Shown here piece after piece: positions 61,194 to 64,000 of a stretch of DNA of 64,000 nt. The translations under genes and the position numbers were made by a program. The DNA comes from JACDHG01 sp963811585. Lineage in GTDB: Bacteria > Actinomycetota > Actinomycetes > Propionibacteriales > Nocardioidaceae. The stretch is from contig CAWERR010000009.1 in assembly GCA_963811585.1 (NCBI GenBank), positions 310,001 through 374,000 on the forward strand, read 5' to 3'. The notes below the pieces were generated by a model. That model made no database searches. It worked only from the letters and a program-made list of their open reading frames with translations, and was not told the DNA's origin. Numbering within the stretch: the first letter of the stretch is position 1; every line of letters starts with the position of its first letter.

Positions 61194-62584
61194 TGCGCGT
61201 CTCCGACCTTAGACCGTTGGGCCTCTTCGATGGCCTCACCGACGAACAGCTCGCTGAGCTCGTCGACGGCGGCACCGAGGTGCGCATCGAGCCCGGCGTC
61301 GACCTGTTCCGCGAGGGCGACGAGGCGAACTTCTGGTGGGTGCTCGTCGAGGGATCTATCGACTTGGTCCGCCACGTCGGCCGCGAAGACACCGTGGTCG
61401 CAAGGATGGATGTACCGGGTCGCTGGGCCGGCGGGTTCCGCGCCTGGGACGACCAGGGCGTCTACCTTGCGACCGGTCGAGGAGTGGCCGCTGGACGGGT
61501 GCTCCGGGTGCCCGCCGACGTACTGCGTGAGCGGACGACCGCCTGGTTCCCGTTCGGCGGACACCTCATCGAAGGCCTCTACCGCACCGCTCGCTCCATC
61601 GAGTCGACGGCACGGCAGCGCGGCGCCCTCGTCACGCTGGGCACTCTTGCCGCTGGCCTCGCGCATGAGATCAACAACCCGGCATCGGCGGCGACGAGGG
61701 CCGTCGACGAGCTCGAGACTGCGTGCCAGGGGCTGCTCTCGTCTCTCGATCGGCTGGCCGGCAAAGACATCTCGGCCGCTCAGTTCGCAGCGCTCGACGC
61801 GCTACGTCGTGAAATCGAGCCCTTGGCCGCGGACACAGATGCGCTGGTGCGCGCAGATCGGGAGCAGGCGCTCTCGGCTTGGCTCACCCGCCAGGGAGTC
61901 GAACGCGAGTGGATCATCGCTCCGGCGCTTGCCGCCGGGGGAGTCGATCTCGACTGGTGCACGCGAGTCGCGTCAGTTCTGGAGGGGTCGGCGCTCGAAC
62001 CTGGCCTGGAGTGGGTAGCAAGCGCACTCTCGATGTCCGCTCTGCTGTCAGAGGTGAAGGAGTCGACCCGGCGCATCTCCGAACTCGTCGCTGCCGTCCG
62101 TTCCTACTCGCAGATGGACCGAGCGTCGATGCAGCAGATCGACGTGACCGATGGCCTCGAGAGCACTCTGGTGATGCTGGGGCACAAGCTGCGCGAGGGC
62201 GTCACGGTGGTCCGCGACTACAGCGCCGACGTCCCACGGATCGAGGCGTACGCCGGCGAGCTCAACCAGGTATGGACCAATCTCATCGACAACGCTGTCG
62301 ACGCCATGGCCGGTCGCGGCACGTTGCGGGTAGCCACGCGAGTCGACGGAGACGACGTCGTCATCGAGATAGGCGACACCGGCTCGGGCATGTCGCCAGA
62401 AGTGGCCGCCCGCGCCTTCGAGGCCTTCTACACAACCAAGGACGTCGGCGAAGGAACCGGCCTCGGACTGGATATCGCGCAGCGCATCATCGTCGAGCGT
62501 CACGACGGCAAGATCGACATCGATTCCCGACCGGGTGAAACCGTGCTCCAGGTGCGTCTCCCGATGCGGTTGCACAACCGTTAG
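61193..62584 (+). CDS. Histidine kinase with Crp-like cyclic-nucleotide sensor domain
   Basis: 463 residues, start overlapping the previous stop by one base (TGATG). A cNMP-binding-like jelly roll (10-115; GLFDGLTDEQLAELVDGGTE, LFREGDEANFWWVLVEGSID, VARMDVPGRWAGGF), then a dimerisation helix with the phospho His158 in LAAGLAHEINNPASAA, an insert to about 300, and HATPase: ELNQVWTNLIDNAVDAMAG, IEIGDTGSGMSPEVAA, DVGEGTGLGLDIAQRI. No membrane helices, so it senses a cytoplasmic signal. The likely partner is the receiver-flavoprotein. Confidence 0.9.
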   Translation: MRVSDLRPLGLFDGLTDEQLAELVDGGTEVRIEPGVDLFREGDEANFWWVLVEGSIDLVRHVGREDTVVARMDVPGRWAGGFRAWDDQGVYLATGRGVAAGRVLRVPADVLRERTTAWFPFGGHLIEGLYRTARSIESTARQRGALVTLGTLAAGLAHEINNPASAATRAVDELETACQGLLSSLDRLAGKDISAAQFAALDALRREIEPLAADTDALVRADREQALSAWLTRQGVEREWIIAPALAAGGVDLDWCTRVASVLEGSALEPGLEWVASALSMSALLSEVKESTRRISELVAAVRSYSQMDRASMQQIDVTDGLESTLVMLGHKLREGVTVVRDYSADVPRIEAYAGELNQVWTNLIDNAVDAMAGRGTLRVATRVDGDDVVIEIGDTGSGMSPEVAARAFEAFYTTKDVGEGTGLGLDIAQRIIVERHDGKIDIDSRPGETVLQVRLPMRLHNR

Positions 62585-62587
62585 CGT
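62582..62587 (+). promoter_or_regulatory. -10 box for leaderless LigD-PE mRNA
   Basis: TAGCGT starts inside the kinase stop and stands six bases before the GTG at 62594. Confidence 0.45.
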
Positions 62588-62593
62588 CGGGTC

Positions 62594-62959
62594 GTGGCCT
62601 CGGAATCTGCATCGCCCAGACCGTCGTTCGTGCTGCACGACCATCGCAAACCGCAGCCGCACTTCGACTTGCGCTTGGAGGAAGACGGCGTCCTGCGCTC
62701 GTGGGCGTTGCCGCGCGGAATACCCACGAATAGCGCCGACAACCGGCTGGCCGTCCCCGTGTCAGACCATGACATGGACCATCTGGCCTACACCGACGCC
62801 GACAAGTCGATTGCCGACACCGGCTGGTGGGAAGAGCACAACCGCACGGACCGGCGCATCCTGTTCACCCTCCACGGGAAGGACGGCGCCCGCCGCTATG
62901 CCCTCATCGACACTGGGGACAACTGGCTGATGCATCTGACCAAGGATCAAGCTGGTTGA
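62594..62959 (+). CDS. Stand-alone LigD 3'-phosphoesterase domain protein
   Basis: 121 residues, GTG start. SFVLHDHRKPQPHFDLRLEE is the metal/phosphate motif of the LigD polymerase-ligase N-terminal (PE) domain, followed by GVLRSWALPRGIP and VPVSDHDMDHLAY. In bacterial non-homologous end joining this domain trims 3' ribonucleotides or phosphates. Here it is separate from ligase and polymerase domains and no Ku gene is in the window. It is 9 bases after the kinase gene, but a -10 box suggests its own start. Confidence 0.82.
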   Translation: MASESASPRPSFVLHDHRKPQPHFDLRLEEDGVLRSWALPRGIPTNSADNRLAVPVSDHDMDHLAYTDADKSIADTGWWEEHNRTDRRILFTLHGKDGARRYALIDTGDNWLMHLTKDQAG

Positions 62960-62998
62960 TGCTTGGCGACCGGTCCCGCGTCGAACACGTGCAGCGGG

Positions 62999-63901
62999 CT
63001 AGATCTCAGCTGCCGATCCGGTGACCTTGATTCCGCCGACGTCGGGAATGTCGACGAGGAGGAGACTGGGGCGTCCCATGTCGTACCCCTGCTGGATCTG
63101 GACTTGGCGCGATGCCGGGACAAGGTCGAGCGCCCGGAGATAGCCACCGAGGGCGGCCGCAGCAGCGCCGGTGGCCGGATCTTCCACCACTCCACCAGGT
63201 GGGAACGGGTCCCGTGCGTGGAAGAGGTCGTCGCGCTCGCGCTGGACGACCTGCATCGTGGTCCAGTCATGCTCCGCCATGAGTGCGTCGAGTGCCTGGT
63301 AGTTGTAGGCGAGCTGTGCGAGCAGCCCTCGACTCTTCACCGCGACCACGGGGTGATGGGCCCCGGCGAATCCGACCCTGGGCGGTAGCGCGGGTTCGAG
63401 CACGTCGTGAGTCCAGCCCAACGCAGCGAGTGTGCGCTCAAGCACGTCTGGAGACAACTCGGCGACGGATGGCTCGACGCTTGTCAACGTCGCCAGGATC
63501 TGCTGGCCTTCACGACGTGTCGCCACCGGCACGCGCCCCCCGACCGTGTCGAAGTTGAGAGTGCCGGTGCCGAACCGCTCCGCGTGCGCCACAGCGGTCG
63601 CGATGGTCGCGTGTCCGCAGAACGGCACCTCCGCACGGGGGCTGAAGTACCGGACCGGGGCGTGGCGCTCGCGTTCGTCGTCGTCGGGCGCGCTCGTCCA
63701 CGCGTGTTCCGGAAAGAGAAAGGCAGTCTCGGAAAATCCGACGTCAGCAGCGACAGCCAACATCTCTCGGTCGGTCATCCCACGCGCGTCGAGGACGACC
63801 CCGGCGGGATTGCCGCCGCCATCCGACGCGGCGAAAGCCGTATAACGCAGCACCTCTGGTTCGCGGGCCTGAGTGGCAAGGTCTCCAGTGGGAGCGCTCA
63901 T
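62999..63901 (-). CDS. PhzF family isomerase/epimerase-like protein
   Basis: 300 residues. Two-barrel diaminopimelate-epimerase-like fold: LRYTAFAASDGGGNPAGVVL, catalytic Glu in DVGFSETAFLF, RYFSPRAEVPFCGHATIATA, and VEDPATGAAAAALGGYLRAL. PhzF itself acts in phenazine synthesis, but most homologues have unknown substrates. It lies alone at the right end of the window. Confidence 0.9.
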   Translation of the reverse strand: MSAPTGDLATQAREPEVLRYTAFAASDGGGNPAGVVLDARGMTDREMLAVAADVGFSETAFLFPEHAWTSAPDDDERERHAPVRYFSPRAEVPFCGHATIATAVAHAERFGTGTLNFDTVGGRVPVATRREGQQILATLTSVEPSVAELSPDVLERTLAALGWTHDVLEPALPPRVGFAGAHHPVVAVKSRGLLAQLAYNYQALDALMAEHDWTTMQVVQRERDDLFHARDPFPPGGVVEDPATGAAAAALGGYLRALDLVPASRQVQIQQGYDMGRPSLLLVDIPDVGGIKVTGSAAEI

Positions 63902-63907
63902 GGAGGA

Positions 63908-63913
63908 ACGCTA
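63908..63913 (-). promoter_or_regulatory. -10 box for leaderless PhzF-family mRNA
   Basis: On the minus strand TAGCGT is followed by TCCTCC and the ATG at 63901, six-base spacing. Confidence 0.45.
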
Positions 63914-64000
63914 CTTGCCCTGAGGACCGACGCGCATCCCCGACAATTCAAGCGCAGGTCCGCGCGCGCCCGACGCTCGGTGACGTTGCTAACGACGTGC

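Noticed and set aside
62999..63901. Phenazine biosynthesis gene cluster
   Set aside because: A lone PhzF-family gene without phzA, phzB, phzD, phzE or phzG; most PhzF homologues are unrelated to phenazines.

Overview
The window is high-GC DNA of an actinobacterium, most likely a member of the Propionibacteriales close to Nocardioides or Aeromicrobium (inference). Supporting signs are strong GC bias at third codon positions, a mycothiol-type maleylpyruvate isomerase family protein, an IdeR/DtxR repressor, a SARP regulator, DUF3027 and DUF2530 proteins, many GTG starts and many start codons placed 6-7 bases after a TANNNT box (leaderless mRNAs). The order cold-shock protein, MFS, DUF3027, DUF2530, MarR, methyltransferase, serC, citrate synthase resembles, from memory, the Rv0871-Rv0889c neighbourhood of Mycobacterium tuberculosis.

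Layout. 0-11.5 kb: partial larE, cold-shock protein, MFS, DUF3027, DUF2530, NCS2 purine permease, an overlapping marR-MFS-maleylpyruvate isomerase operon, a tiny membrane ORF coupled to a methyltransferase and a surface beta-propeller protein, then serC. 11.5-26 kb: nine larger genes and one small membrane gene are each split by several single-base frameshifts (citrate synthase, pdxH, two MFS transporters, GH13 alpha-glucosidase, photolyase, ideR, a substrate-binding lipoprotein, DUF2252), while a thioesterase, an EamA transporter and possibly an M23 peptidase lie intact among them. This looks like a poorly corrected assembly segment rather than real gene decay. It also holds two related arrays of 22-bp repeats. 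26-34 kb: PAS-GAF-GGDEF-EAL protein, secreted M36 fungalysin-like protease, small proteins, ScyD/ScyE-like propeller protein. 34-43 kb: AlkZ-like winged-helix protein, Tat-exported glycosidase-like protein, amidase, a 109-bp tandem array, and a two-component system whose kinase is fused in frame to a DUF4173 membrane protein. 43-47 kb: molybdate operon (HTH-TOBE regulator, modA, modB, modC). 47-52 kb: secreted six-hairpin glycosidase-like protein, tRNA-Arg(CCT), APH-type phosphotransferase, DinB protein. 52-59 kb: SARP regulator beside a divergent pair, an alpha/beta-hydrolase/glycosyltransferase fusion and a methyltransferase; their shared promoter carries three GCA-centred repeats at exact 11-bp spacing. 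59-64 kb: a tightly overlapping GNAT, receiver-thioredoxin-reductase-like and Crp-sensor histidine kinase operon, a stand-alone LigD phosphoesterase domain, and a PhzF protein.

The most interesting material is (1) the 22-bp arrays at the 3' ends of two MFS genes, which supply stop codons, (2) the signalling operon whose receiver domain is joined to a flavin oxidoreductase that lacks the CxxC pair, (3) the SARP cassette with its periodic operator, and (4) the kinase-DUF4173 fusion.
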